Shown: positions 11,761 through 22,820 of the stretch, piece after piece
How the letters are laid out: each line of letters begins with the position of its first letter
Position numbering within the stretch: position 1 is the stretch's first letter
From: Diabrotica undecimpunctata
Lineage: Eukaryota > Arthropoda > Insecta > Coleoptera > Chrysomelidae
Reading direction: 5' to 3'
Length of the DNA stretch: 64,000 nt
Assembly: GCF_040954645.1 (NCBI RefSeq)
Contig: NC_092808.1
Span: forward strand, 114,616,049 to 114,680,048
Position numbers and translations under genes: made by a program
Notes under the pieces: generated by a model
The model's database searches: none
The model's input: the letters and a program-made list of their open reading frames with translations, nothing else
What the model was told of the DNA's origin: nothing

Positions 11761-11970
11761 AGTGCACAGATTCTAAATGTGCCGGTGGGAGATGGCTTCT
11801 AGCGCTGTATTATAGTCGATGTATGAGAGAAAGTTTTCAAAATAATGAAATAACAAATAATATTATAAAATTTGTTATTTCATTATTTCGAAAACTTTTT
11901 CTCTCATACACCAACTATAATACAACGCATAGAAGCCATCTCCCACCGGCACATTTAGAATCTGTGCACT
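11761..11970. mobile_element. Palindromic MITE, family 1, copy A
   Basis: A 210-bp near-perfect palindrome whose arms begin AGTGCACAGATTCTAAATGT and meet at a short AT-rich centre near 11862-11872. A second copy lies at 32008-32216 in inverted orientation with only scattered differences. There is no coding capacity. The small open frame across it (11823-12029) is not a gene. Transcripts would fold into a hairpin of about 100 bp. Confidence 0.9.
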
Positions 11971-12699
11971 TGTATAAAGTTACAACAGATAAATCCATAT
12001 TACACCAACCATTGCAGCAAACCTTGTAAATGGTGGTGATATCCTAATAAGTCTTAAATAATATGGGGATAAAAGTCGTTAACAATAGCAGAAAGATACA
12101 TCTAAGTGTATTTATCAGAAGTTGATTCTATCACTAATAAAACGTATGTAGCCAACAAGACTTGCAGTGCACTGATACTTTTTTCTCCTTACTGCTCAAC
12201 AATAATAGACCTGCACAGACCTTTGAACTACAGACAGTCAAAATCTTAATAGAAAAAAGTGGTACACCAGGCGGTACTGTAGACTAGCGCGAAGCTTCAT
12301 ACTACATTTTCTATATTTTTATAATTTAAATATTATTTTTAAAATTGAATAAAGTAATTTTATTATATATTATTATATAACGGACTTTCCTCGTCGCATA
12401 AATAGACTCTTCCAACTGTTTACTGTGACGGCGAACCACCCACCGCTATCTCGCAGCGCGACTTCCGTAACGCTCGCCTCAGCATAGTACTACAGAGAAA
12501 AATTAACACAACGCCTTACAGAAGCTTCGCTTCAAAAATAAAAAAAATACGGTATGTTTTACATTAAAACTTGTGTTATAATATTTCTTTACATATAGAC
12601 AAGGCGAATTTCTGTACATATAGAAAATCTCGGGTTCGTTCGGATAAATATTACCATGAGATTTTTTTGCTTAATCACTTTTATTAGATACCCCAAAAT
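11971..12699. other. No gene seen; one GC-richer patch
   Basis: About 12410-12500 is distinctly GC-richer (several CG dinucleotides, for example CGCAGCGCGACTTCCG) than its surroundings. It has no long frame or convincing splice pair and could be a piece of an old transposon or a regulatory patch. The rest is AT-rich. Confidence 0.35.
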
Positions 12700-13485
12700 A
12701 AAGTTCAAGAGGTCGCCCAGGCGAAAAGTTGTTCAAATTTTTTTAAACTTTTTTTTTTTAACAAATTGTGATAATCCATTTTTTTGGCCCGGACAATTTT
12801 TTTTTAGGTTTTTTTTGGGTCATTATGAACAAAAATGTATGTTGTAAGTTTTCTCTAAACTTGATCGTTTTCGAGTTATAAATAATTTAAAACTGAAATA
12901 AATAAACGCAAAACGATGATTTTCAAGTAAAAAATATTATTTTTAAAATCATTAAGTGCCTAAATTCAAGTTCAAGCCTTATATTCCTTCTATCAGCTCT
13001 GGGCTTATTTTATTTTAAAATATTATTTATGAATTGTTAATGAAACGCGTATGGCAGCAGGGACGCTCATTTGTACAATGAGAATTCAAACCAGCAAAAA
13101 TTTGTGCCATAGATCTTGTTTCTCTCTCATTAGCGCTTCATTATCAACTAAAAAACAATGTTTAAAATAAAATAAGCCCAAAATACTTATCGGCAAGTGA
13201 TAGAACAAGTTTTGATCTTGAAATTAGGTCCTTGGTAAATTCAAAAATAAAATTTTTTACTTGTGGGTTTAAGCCTTGAAAATGGTAATTTTGCGTTGTC
13301 TTCAGTTTTAAATTTTTTATAACTCGAAAACGATCAAATTTACAGAAAATTACGAGTGACCTATTTTGTCCAGAATAATCCAAGAAATTAAAAAAAAATT
13401 GTTTTGTCCAAAAAAATTGATTGTTACAATTTGTTTAAAAAAATTTGAACAACTTTCTCCAGCATAACTACCTGAAACTTAAACC
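12700..13485. mobile_element. Foldback element with arms over 200 bp
   Basis: The left arm (about 12722-12905: AAAGTTGTTCAAATTTTTTT, then GATCGTTTTCGAGTTATAAA) is repeated in inverted orientation at about 13280-13462 (TATAACTCGAAAACGATCAA ... TTTGAACAACTTT). The loop region is about 380 bp. Outside these cores the arms stay loosely similar to about 12700 and 13485. No transposase. The open frames at 12656 and 13162 are shadows of this structure. Confidence 0.75.
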
Positions 13486-13938
13486 AGCCTCATGGTTAAT
13501 CGTCTATATAATTAGAACCTTATCAGCAGAATTCCGCGATAAATTGTCGTATATTTATAACTGAGCTTTAATTTCAGGTTAATGTCTATTCTAGCCTTGC
13601 ATTTGTGAATACGCCAAATGTTAAATAATGCGAGCTCTGCCATAGGTATCCTCTTGAGAAGTGTCTTGATATATATGACACACCTCCTTCTTTTCTTTTT
13701 AGTAATAATTAAGTAGTACCAAAACAGCTCCTTGCTTTCGACATAAGGTTTAGTTCTTTTTTTTTTAGCTTATTCTACTGGTTATTTCTTTTGCATTAAC
13801 GGATAAAATCTTCCAATTTTAAAAAAACGAATGCCAATAATGCCCTCTTCAAAATTTCACATATTCACAATTTTTTTGAAATCATGAATTGGTATAATTT
13901 GACCTTCATTGAATGCAGAACAATTATAACAAAATAAA

Positions 13939-13993
<55 letters not shown>

Positions 13994-14559
13994 ATCCCAA
14001 TACACAGAGATTTATTAAACATATTAAGTTAATTCTCCATTAAAACAGTCAACTTTAATTTTCTTTATAATTATATTTATTGAATGGCACCCGAAATGAA
14101 CAAGAGCTCGTGCCAAAACCATGTCGACCTTGTTTCGCATAAAATTTATCGAAAAACAAAAAAAAAAAAAAAATCCACTTTTATTTAGGTAACCGAGAAA
14201 ATAAAGTGCGTGCGCTCGCGTGCTAAAAACACAGTTTCATACTATCTTTGTAGGTACATCCTCGATTCGATTTGAGTTAGTACGATTGGCGATATTACAG
14301 TATATTTGTATGCGCCACCACCATATTTTCAGTGTTTTTACTGGGTGAATCTAAAAATTATACACACTAGAATTTGTTATTTTACATTTAAATGATTATA
14401 TTCGCAATAATTATTAAAACTGAAAGTTAGTAATATAGTTTTAATAAGTGTTCAAAATTTACTACTAGTGAAATATTTTACCATACCGTAATAAATATAT
14501 AAAAACATGTACGAGATTTGTTCAATTGAAACGCATCTTTGACCCAAAAAAATTATTGG
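13486..14559. repeat. AT-rich interval with (TA)n at 13942-13991
   Basis: A TA microsatellite of about 25 units lies at 13942-13991 and an A-run near 14156-14174. No coding motif recognised in the rest. Confidence 0.7.
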
Positions 14560-14860
14560 TAAATATATCAAGAAGTAATTGCCACTACAATTAAGGCACA
14601 AATCCCATTGTCTCACCAACCGATGTATACCCTGCTTAAAGAATTCTTGTGACTTTGCTCGAAGAATTATTTTCCGGCATTTTGTACTTCTTCATCCGAC
14701 TGAAAACGATTACCTTTAAACGACTTTTTTAGTGGCCCAAAGATCGAAAATATCTAAAATCAAGGCAATAAATCGGCTATTCAGAAGAATGACACCAAGT
14801 GAGAGATTTCCTGGACGTTTTCGTCTTATTGCTTGATGGAGCTTGTTCATTATACAATTA
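14560..14860 (-). pseudogene. Mariner-like transposase fragment
   Basis: The minus strand reads KLHQAIRRKRPGNLSLGVIL (compare LRxAIxxKRRGxLSxGVxLLHDNA), then after a deletion HLFGPLKKSLKGNRFQSDEE, then FKQGIHRLVRQWDLCLNCSG. These are the C-terminal blocks of mariner transposases, ending in the W-x-KCIxxxGxY signature. The HDN motif is destroyed and the frame changes more than once. The N-terminal half is absent. Confidence 0.65.
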
Positions 14861-15009
14861 CAGATAAAGAGACTTTTATAGGCTAAACAACTCCGGCATA
14901 TGACTGCTAAAGGCTGGAATGGAGTAATTAGTATTTGTTTTAAATATTGTAGTTAATGAATAGCTAGCTATTTTTTAAATTTTTACAATGTGATTTTTCG
15001 ATCGATCAA

Positions 15010-15480
15010 CTTTCACGATTTTGGTAGACAAAAATGGATTCATTTAGCTATGCTCAGGGGAGCAAATGTCTCCCGACTGCCTCATGGAAAGGGTTCAACA
15101 TCATATGAGTATCACCATATGTGTTCATGAGTGCCAGAATTAATACAAGACCCAGAATCAAGTATTTGCCAAAAAAAGTTCTGGAACATCGAAACTGACG
15201 AGAAGAATCTGTACCCTTCGCCGACTACTCTTATTTTAGGGGGGCATTGTGATAATCGTCGTATACGTGTTTGGACATGTACACAATTCGTTGTGACTTA
15301 TCCAGAAAATTTATTCATTTCGAAGGGGTCCATTACAGTGTGAGGTGAAATTAGTTTTAATGGATGTAGAGATTTATTGGTTCTGAATAGGTACATGAAC
15401 ATTACAATTTACAATGAGGAAGCCATCTATATATTTCCTCGACTATAATGCATTTTAGTTAAAGTTCGACAAAGTCAAGT
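15010..15480 (+). pseudogene. Tc1-like transposase fragment
   Basis: Recognisable blocks are CDNRRIRVW (the DGRxRVWR block) and KGSITV, a stop, GEISFNGCRDLLVLNRYMN (the GSVMVWGGISxxGRTxLVxLxxxMN block). They continue toward the EEVI region. The segment has stops and frameshifts and lacks both the DNA-binding region and the second catalytic block. It lies immediately downstream (minus-strand sense) of the rdx exon. Confidence 0.62.
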
Positions 15481-15695
15481 TAGTTCTCATTTCTTCCATT
15501 CATAACTGAATTGAGCATGGTTCGGATCAACTTCAGAGAGATTGTCGAATTTATTTTTTTAAAAATTTTGATTTATTAAATTCTTTACACAAAACATCAA
15601 TCAGTGTTAATTTATTTGAAAGTAAAAAATTATTTCTAATTTATAATTGAACAAGAAACAATTGTCCAAATAAATACATGAACAAAAATACTGAC

Positions 15696-15846
15696 CTGTG
15701 TATAACACCAATTTTCGGCTACGGGCGTGTTGACCTCCTGTGGCGGTGGGCTCGGGACTCGGCTCACGGCCATAGTACTCGTCGGGTGCAGATTGGAGGT
15801 TACCCGGGCCGTTTGCCCGGCCGAGCAGTCACTCACCCCCGGCAGT
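15696..15846 (-). CDS. rdx: Exon of SPOP/roadkill homologue (N-terminal coding exon)
   Basis: SPOP/roadkill is a nuclear MATH-BTB protein that brings substrates (for example Ci/Gli in Hedgehog signalling) to the cullin-3 ubiquitin ligase. On the minus strand a pyrimidine-rich acceptor ends TTATTGTTACAG just before 15846, and CACAG followed by the donor GTCAGT lies at 15696/15695. The exon is about 60 percent GC, unlike its flanks. One frame is open throughout. The start codon is at 15773-15771 (ACTATGG context, A at -3 and G at +4) and gives 26 codons: MAVSRVPSPPP ... VAENWCYTQ, the conserved N-terminus of insect rdx/SPOP. The exon ends in phase 0 exactly where the family continues with the MATH domain (IKVVKFSYMW), as in vertebrate SPOP. 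The frame is also open upstream of the ATG (from LPGVSDC), so a longer isoform is possible. The next exon is not visible at lower coordinates, implying an intron longer than 15 kb. Confidence 0.9.
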
Positions 15847-16155
15847 CTGTAACAATAAAACGGCCATATAAATATGGTAAACCATAGATGGCAGATAAAA
15901 ATATTTTTCGAAATATTTATATTGTTCCGAAGCTATTTTCTTGTGGCATTTTATGCGATTACTATTTTTATTACGAATAAACAATTTTTTGTTTAAAATA
16001 AGTTTTTTTTAAAGAAACTTATTTTAAACTTAAATTTTGGCTTATTTCCAATGAAAATAGTAATTGAAATATTTATAAAATATAAATTAAGCATTAAAAA
16101 TCATATAGGATGATAGGATGAGTTGAGTTCCTTGTTCAGTGTAGTTGTTATAAAA
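15847..16155. other. Intronic sequence next to the rdx exon
   Basis: AT-rich. It contains the polypyrimidine tract and acceptor on the minus strand, and a short inverted repeat near 15990-16030 (AAAATAAGTTT.../...AAACTTATTTT). No other feature. Confidence 0.5.
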
Positions 16156-17350
16156 ACCAACCAACATTGTAAGACACGACAGACTAACGAAAATACGAGA
16201 AGATATTGGAATTAATCAATGTGATCTGGGGATTATAAATAGCCTGTATTGCATATCCATATGCATTCTTCGAAGAATCAGACGATATCCACATCACGAG
16301 GTGGTAAAACAAGGATACATGTTGCCACCTTTACTGTATAAGATATATTTAGAAAAAAACATCTGTGAAGAAGCATTCTGCGAGGCAGGTGGCAAAATTA
16401 ATGTAAATGGAGCACAAATAAGCGTTAAGACATGCTTACATATAATAACTTTTGTGGATAGTCCCAATCAACTTCCAAATATAATGAATGGAGTTACCAA
16501 GATGAGAGAAAAATACAGACTATCGTTGAATAAAACGAGAGAGCATTTTGTAAAATATCAAAATTATTTAGATGTCACGATCAAGCTATAATAAAAAAGT
16601 GTCTACTGTCGAGATGCTATGGTTTTCCGGTGTTTTTGTTCGAAGTAGAATTTGGGACTCTCGCCATTGTTGTCTGTTGGTTTTGAATTAAGGTTGTATA
16701 GACCCATCGACAAAATATGGATGGATCACGTAATAAATCGAGATGTGTTGATAAGATTAGATAAAGCGAAAGAATTATTAAGAGCGTAGGCGCAAAATTT
16801 CGGGCCAATGCTTTTTAAATGCATTCATTTTTTTCGAATCCTAAAAAAACTAATAAGTATTTTTGAAAAATTTAAACGCAGAATGAAAGAATACATTATT
16901 ACTGAGGGCCGAAAGTCCCTGAAAACTTCTATAATGTTTATTTTAATAAGTTACAGGTGAAAATAAAGAGAAAATTTAGTGTGATTTTTAATTTCAAGTA
17001 TCTCATTCAAAAATACTTTTTGTTTATTCTAAGGGACTTTCAGCCCTCAATAATAATGTAATCTGTCATTCTGCGTTTAAATTTTTCAAAAATATTTGTT
17101 AGTTTTCTCAGGATTCGAAAAAAATGATTGCATTTAAAAAGCATTGGCCCGAAATTTTGCGCTTACGCTCTTTAAGAACAATCACATCAAAATTAAAATA
17201 TCTCGCATCATGAGAAATAAAATCAAAGGTACCTACAATATGTTTTAATTATTATTAAGAGAAAAGATAGACGGTAGATGATGGCCTGGAAGACGCAGAA
17301 TTTCATGGCTTAACAATTTGTGTGTATGGTTTAACAGTTCCATTTAAGTG
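16156..17350 (+). mobile_element. LINE fragment interrupted by a MITE
   Basis: The RT region reads VRHDRLTKIREDIGINQCDL, then VKQGYMLPPLLYKIYLEKNI (the QGCxLSPLLFNIY block). EEAFCEAGG and ITFVDSPNQLPN follow, the last lying where IRYADDTVIF should be, so the catalytic DD is lost. At 16781-17171 a MITE is inserted. On its right the same LINE resumes, with KYLAS then RRWPGRRRISWLNNLCVWF, the usual C-terminal block. The frame is broken by stops. The two halves abut cleanly if the MITE and one TTA are removed. Confidence 0.8.
16778..17174. mobile_element. Palindromic MITE, family 2, copy A, with TTA target duplication
   Basis: A 391-bp element (16781-17171) with inverted arms starting AGAGCGTAGGCGCAAAATTT (right arm: AGAGCGTAAGCGCAAAATTT on the reverse strand). 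The arms run through AAACGCAGAATGA and a GGGACTTTCxGCCCTC motif and continue to the centre. TTA lies on each side (16778-16780, 17172-17174). A 3-bp TTA duplication is typical of PIF/Harbinger-type elements, so this may be a Harbinger-related MITE; that is inference. Other copies are at 34690-35042 and 63056-63380. Confidence 0.9.
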
Positions 17351-18794
17351 AAGTATTTGAATAATTCTTACTGACGACTTTACTACAATATCAATTTCTC
17401 CATATATGCAACGATATTTTTCCTTTTGTGCTACGTTTCTTATATCTAGATTTTTCCCCTGCTAGAACATAAAACAGCTATAGCTAGAATATGAAACAGC
17501 TCTTGATGAACATCTACAAAATCCAAGCGAGAAATAGCGGCTAACTAAGTACGGTGCAACCAAATTGCGGTCATGTAAATCAGGAAATTCGTAGACAGTA
17601 GTTTAGCACAAAAAAGGCCACCTAGAACTTAATAAAATGAAAAGGGTCTTTCATTACTTTAGATATCTGGAATATGTGAATTAATTCCCTTTTCAAGTGT
17701 ATAGTTCTATTTAGAATGAATGTCGTATGGCCTAATTCGATAATATTAATACTAAATACAAAGAAACCGTTATTTGCTTATATTGTAAATAGATTTAAAT
17801 ATGAAAACAACTCAATAAGCAATCCATACTTACGATTACATAATCTGTAATAAAAATCTGAAACTATTGTTTACGCTCCATTAAATAATTAGAGCAACTG
17901 TTCTAGATGTTTTAAAAATAAATAAAATTGTTCATTAGCTATATGCAATGTTAATTGGGTTAAACGAGAACCCCGCGAATAATACGGAGTGAACAAGATA
18001 CAGATATGCGGTTAAAACATTAATTCGTTATCGAATTTGGTTTTCCGTTCCATTTCCTGGATTATGTATCCTCAAAAAGTAAAAAAAAAACCAACTGCGT
18101 AGATTTTTAAATAATTTATATTTAGTACTCTTTGTGTAATAGTTATAAAATTGGCCAGAAAACTAAATACGAATTTTGAAAAGCAAATCTCTATACTGTA
18201 TCTTATTTAATCACCAGTTTATTTCTCTTTGTATGCTCTGTTGTTAAAATAACATAAAATTAATAATTTCACCTATAAAATATATTTTATATTAACACTT
18301 CAATAAATTCCACCATTAAAACTGAAATCTTTCAATTTCGCGGATGAACGTTTGTCTGATTCTATCCAAAAGATATTCCGTGAAATAAAAGCAAGTCGTA
18401 AAAGTTCTTACAAAACAACCTTTCACCTTTGAGGCATTGAAAATAAATCGTTAGGGATCAACTTGAAATTGAAATAATGAAATTCCTACCTGTGCTTTTT
18501 TATAACAAGGTCATGCATGTTCTTCTGGGATAGTTCGTGACGAAAGACCCTTGATGAAGAGGAAAGAAAAGGATCGAAATAAAGACCTTCAAAGGTTGCC
18601 TTTTATGAAAATATAGTTATTATATAAAGATAGTTTGAATAAATAGCTATCAAAATAATGATTTGGCAGTTTAAAATAAAAAATAATTTAAAAACTATAA
18701 ATAAAAATAATATTTTATAGGGGATTAAAATGTATGTCTTGTTACATTACCAATGAATTCCAACGGTAAAGCATGCGGTGAATGTCGCACAAAT
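17351..18794. other. No feature recognised
   Basis: AT-rich, with no coding motif, structured repeat or exon-like island seen. Confidence 0.5.
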
Positions 18795-18945
18795 AGCCTA
18801 ATGATTCATGTTATTCACGCCCGATTATATAGTGAATATGGGAAATAAGTAAAAGAATATGGGAAAAACTCAAATGGGGTTCAAAAGTGGTCTTCAAACA
18901 CGGAGAGCTCTGTTCGCCACGCAGCTGATGATTCTGAGATGGACA
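18795..18945 (+). mobile_element. LINE reverse-transcriptase fragment
   Basis: VIHARLYSEYGK then, after a small frame change, MGKTQMGFKSGLQTRRALFA and TQLMILRW. This corresponds to the HARLYxxxExxxxxxQxGFRxGxGTREALFxxQxLIQR stretch of RTE-like reverse transcriptases. It is only about 50 codons long. The following 260 bp (to 19206) show no recognisable continuation. Confidence 0.65.
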
Positions 18946-19206
18946 GAACCCTTTCCAGTCAGATGATCCGTTGGGATCATGACAATATTTTCTGCTTTAG
19001 CGGCATACCAAACTACTTATGTCGAATGGGCAAACGACATTGCGTTGCCTCACCTTCCTGCTAGATGGCACTGCATTGATTTATTTGGTAGTACTATCAG
19101 CAAGCGTTAGTCAGAAATGAATGAGAAACTTCGTAGTGACACAACTATCAACAATTCACTGAAGATTTTGGAAGGAAGTCATTCCTAACGTGAGTAATTG
19201 AACAAG

Positions 19207-19430
19207 CAATTCTTCTTCTTAGGGTGCCTGTCCGTTCCGAACGTTGGCGATCATTCTGGTTATGATGACTTTGTTGGTTGCTATACGGAATAGCTATGTT
19301 GAGGTCTTTCCATATCATGCTCTCTTGTTGACCAAATCCGAGGTTGTGTTCATCCTTCGTAGTACTTATTCATTGGTGACTTTGTATGTCCATGGTATCT
19401 TCAGGACCATTCAACAAGTAATTGCCTGAA
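19207..19430 (-). mobile_element. RTE-like LINE 3' end, internally deleted
   Basis: The minus strand has LKIPWTYKVTNE, then a deletion, then ELFRIATNKVIITRMIANVR-like tail coding (ATNKV, TRMIANVRNGQ), ending in AAGAAGAAG next to the stop. This is the same family type as the 3096-3950 and 44105-44880 elements. The plus-strand frame across it is a shadow. Confidence 0.75.
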
Positions 19431-19616
19431 GAAAATATATTTGTTTCCGTACATTGTCTTTATTTAATAATGTGTATTATAGTTATCGAATATTTATAAG
19501 ATTGTTTATGTAAACATTATAAATATCAATCAATCCAAATGGAATCATTGGTCCATTGTGGGGGTCTCCAATGGCACCATTGGGAATACAAAAGTACAAT
19601 ATATTAATCATTTCAA

Positions 19617-19901
19617 ATGGATCGAGTGTTCAAAAATGGCAAAACCAAACAATCTTTTCGGGAATTGGAAAATCTGTCACAGCAAGAGATAGTTGGTCTT
19701 CTTAACGACTCTAATCTTGAATTTAATGTTGATAATGGGGAAGAGACCTTGGAAGAAGAAATTATTGAAGCAATTCAAATAAAAGAATTATTAGAAAACA
19801 TTGTTGAAAATAGCTTCAGCACCCAAGCTACAGAGAATATGGCAGAAAATGTTGAAAAAATTACACAACAGCCACAGACAGGTCTAAGAGGCAGTTTTTA
19901 A
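19617..19901 (+). CDS. Unknown acidic 94-residue open frame
   Basis: Intact frame starting MDRVFKNGKTKQSF. It is rich in Glu (ETLEEEIIEAIQIKELLENI) and predicted helical or coiled coil. No homologue is recognised. It lies next to, and opposite in orientation to, the degraded conserved ORF at 20100-21286, so it could be the first exon or second gene of the same transposon. A chance remnant is equally possible. No splice sites could be assigned with confidence. Confidence 0.35.
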   Translation: MDRVFKNGKTKQSFRELENLSQQEIVGLLNDSNLEFNVDNGEETLEEEIIEAIQIKELLENIVENSFSTQATENMAENVEKITQQPQTGLRGSF

Positions 19902-20099
19902 AAACGATTTAGTTGAATAAAAATTTAAAAGTATTACAAGAATAAAAGTATTTATTCAACTTTCTTACACAAAGGTTAAAGCAGACTTATATACAAGAGT
20001 TAAAACTAGACTAAAAACATAAAAATGTTACAGCTCCATATTTATGTAGTGTCTAAAATAGACAGAAATCAATTAGCGTTTAAGGGCTGACATTCTTAA

Positions 20100-21286
20100 A
20101 TACGAAACATGAGCGTAGTTAGGCCAATACATATAACTCCTCCACCCCAAGCATTTTTCATGGAGTAAAAAATGATGCGCTGTATATGAGGTCGGACTTC
20201 TTCGGCTTCATCTTCATGAAGTTCATTGCCGTCAATGGAAATATCTTCTTTCTTCCTTGATTCCCTTAATCCAGTGGTTTTTCGGCCCTACTATCCCAGA
20301 GGTACAAGAAACACGGATATTTTGTGTAGCCGCTTTGCTGCCCAAGAAGAAAGTTTACCATTTTCAAGTCTACACAAATCACCCAGCGATTTTCCTGGTA
20401 TTTTATCTTCTGTAAAACTAAAGCTATTGTAGCATATTCTTCTTTCATCACGGTTGAATGAGCAATTGGTATTGAGCCAAACTTGTTTCCATTGTGAAGC
20501 AGAACACATTCCAAACTGCGCTTGGAGCTATCAATAAACAAACGTCATTCATTTGCATCGTAGTGTTGAAGTCCCATTTTCTCCAAGAGCCCCTTAACGT
20601 CCAAAAAAAAGTAAGGTTTTCTTCTTGGTTAAAGAATGGGTAGCAGTTCCTTTTCCCTTGTTCTATAAAAAGTAATTTTTGTGCCTTGTTCCACTAGAAG
20701 CCAGAAGTTCCGACGCTTCCTTCGATAAGGCTAAATCTCTAACGAGATCGCTTAGTTCTTCTTGACTAAATAGTTGTGGGTTTGCTGTTGCCCCGTTGTA
20801 ATCACTATCACGGTCTTTATTGGAGTCATAAATGTGTTCAAAAATGTCTCCTTCATTCTCACAAATGTCAGGTAACTTTTGGAATACTGGAATCGGTAAT
20901 TCCTCTTAGTTGGGTACTAGGCGTCTGGCTGAAGGCAAATCAGGATACGGCCACTTTTGGCGATTGTTTCTATTGATCCCTGAAACATTGACCAGGCAAA
21001 AATAACAGTCATCAACGTGGTTTGTAGGTTCTCTCCATACCATTGGCACGCCAAACTTAATACTTTTTCTTTTTCCTGTGGTCTACTATCGTAAGTGTTC
21101 TGTTCATGTTTTACATACAATATGCGGTACCCATGTTTTATCTTGATCACCAAGAAGAACACCAAAATATGCACGTTTCACAAAGTCAGTAATACTTTTC
21201 CTATTTTTTTGTAATGTATACTCCTCACAAACGTAACTAAAAATATCAGGATGATTAACACAACTTCTGCGACTTGCACTACTCAT
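20100..21286 (-). pseudogene. Multicopy arthropod ORF of unknown function, degenerate
   Basis: From an ATG at 21286 the minus strand reads SRRSCVNHPDIFSYVCEEYT, then ITDFVKRAYFGVLLGDQDKT and WVPHIVCKT. The Cys spacing suggests a small zinc-binding region. After frameshifts come VWREPTN-like sequence, LPSARRLVP, and LPIPVFQKLPDICENEGDIF. EHIYDS follows, and further on WVICVDLKMVNFLLGQQSGY plus TKYPCFLYLWDSRAE. I recognise this block order from a protein repeated many times in arthropod and some other animal genomes, which is probably spread by a transposon; its biochemical role is unknown to me. The segment after 20260 (ELHEDEAEEVRPHIQ) may be its C-terminus. At least three frame breaks. Confidence 0.65.
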
Positions 21287-21299
21287 TTTAGAATGTCAA

Positions 21300-22814
21300 A
21301 CCAATATAAACTAGGAAAATATTTGATACAACACTCTGAACAACTCACAAAAATTGGAGGTTATGTACATTTGATATGAATATCTAAACAGAACTGACTG
21401 CAACAAAGGCAACAATAACAGCAGTAAACCTGAATGAGTATGACATCTAGCGGATACTTATGGAAATAATTTTACTAACTGGGCATCGAAAGATAGCAGC
21501 ACTCATAGTGATTTTGAAGCGGTAAAGTGGTAAATGTATTATTTTAAAAGTTTAACAATACTTTCCAAGCTGTTTTATTTCCTTCAATGTAACGACATTA
21601 AAGTTTTATTCCTTGCCTAAATAAGGCATAATACAGTGAGAACAACAAATATACTGAGGAAGAAGTTTAATTAACAATGTATATTCCTTTGAATAGCAAA
21701 TTCTTCATTATCTCAAATATTAAAACTACTAATTTTGGAATGTTCCCTATCCATAGAGCTGATACAAACAAACGGAATCCATATTTCGATTTATCGCCCC
21801 TAATAAAGTAAAAATCGGCTTAAAGATTCACGGCACCAAAACATTTTTTTTGTAGGCCTGTGTTTTCACATGAAATTTTGGAAATCGTTGAGGGGTTTGT
21901 TAAATGAGCAATAATTCAACTTCTTAAACTGGAATTTTAGGATGGATTTCAATTTATCCAAGTACTATATTATACAAAGAATTATGAAAATATTTCTATC
22001 TTTTAGAGAGGTTGCTTTTAGAAATCAAAAAAGTTAAATAAACTGGATAATTAAGTGGTGGCAAGTACCGTATTTTGAAAGTTATAATAAATGCCGAATA
22101 CTCTCGTCCTCGTCGAAGAGACGTTTTCATTAGCTCGTAAAATTGGATCGTCGTGGCATCATTTTACTGCATAATAAAATTACCGAGAAAGCACGTTTTA
22201 TATTCTAAAGTATTATATAGGTTCTAGATGAGTAATAAAAGGACTTCCAACGAGTTGCGTTAATTTAAATTTAAAAACTTCCAATGATCTAATAAAATTT
22301 TCTGTTGCATTATGCAAAAAACCCCTGGAATTATATAGGAACATAAGAAAGGAATATGATTATATGGTTTGTTGACAAACAGATAATAATTATTATAACA
22401 TCCATTTATGGAAAGTTTCTTCTTACGATCCGTGAGGTAATGGAGTTAAATAAATTGTTTCCATAAATAGTGATTTCGTGTTAGTATATAGGCTTAAGAA
22501 TGTTTTTCTACTGTTAGGCACATTTTGTTAGACTTGCGCATCTGGCCTATGTAACTTGTCCAGTCTAGCTGCCATAGTCAACATTAGCGCTACATAATTA
22601 TATGTAAGTTTTCTTTTTCATATTAATAAGCTCTTTTTGTTCTTAACTTAAGTGTTCGTCCATAAGAGGGTACATCGTAATTTGCGACATTATTTTTGTG
22701 AAATATCTGTCGAAAATCAATAGGTACCCACTACAGAAAAATATATCGGGTTAAAATTGTATTCTGTTACTTCCATTTTCCTGGCTTTATATGATTATAT
22801 TTACTCGATCATTT
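21300..22814. other. No feature recognised
   Basis: AT-rich, no coding motif. Possibly includes the 5' flank of the element carrying the degraded ORF to its left. No terminal repeats were found for that element. Confidence 0.45.
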
Positions 22815-22820
22815 CTATAC

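Noticed and set aside
18540..18590. CTTGATGAAG...GATCGAAATAAAG as another hammerhead-like site
   Set aside because: No complementary helix II could be formed between the two core pieces.
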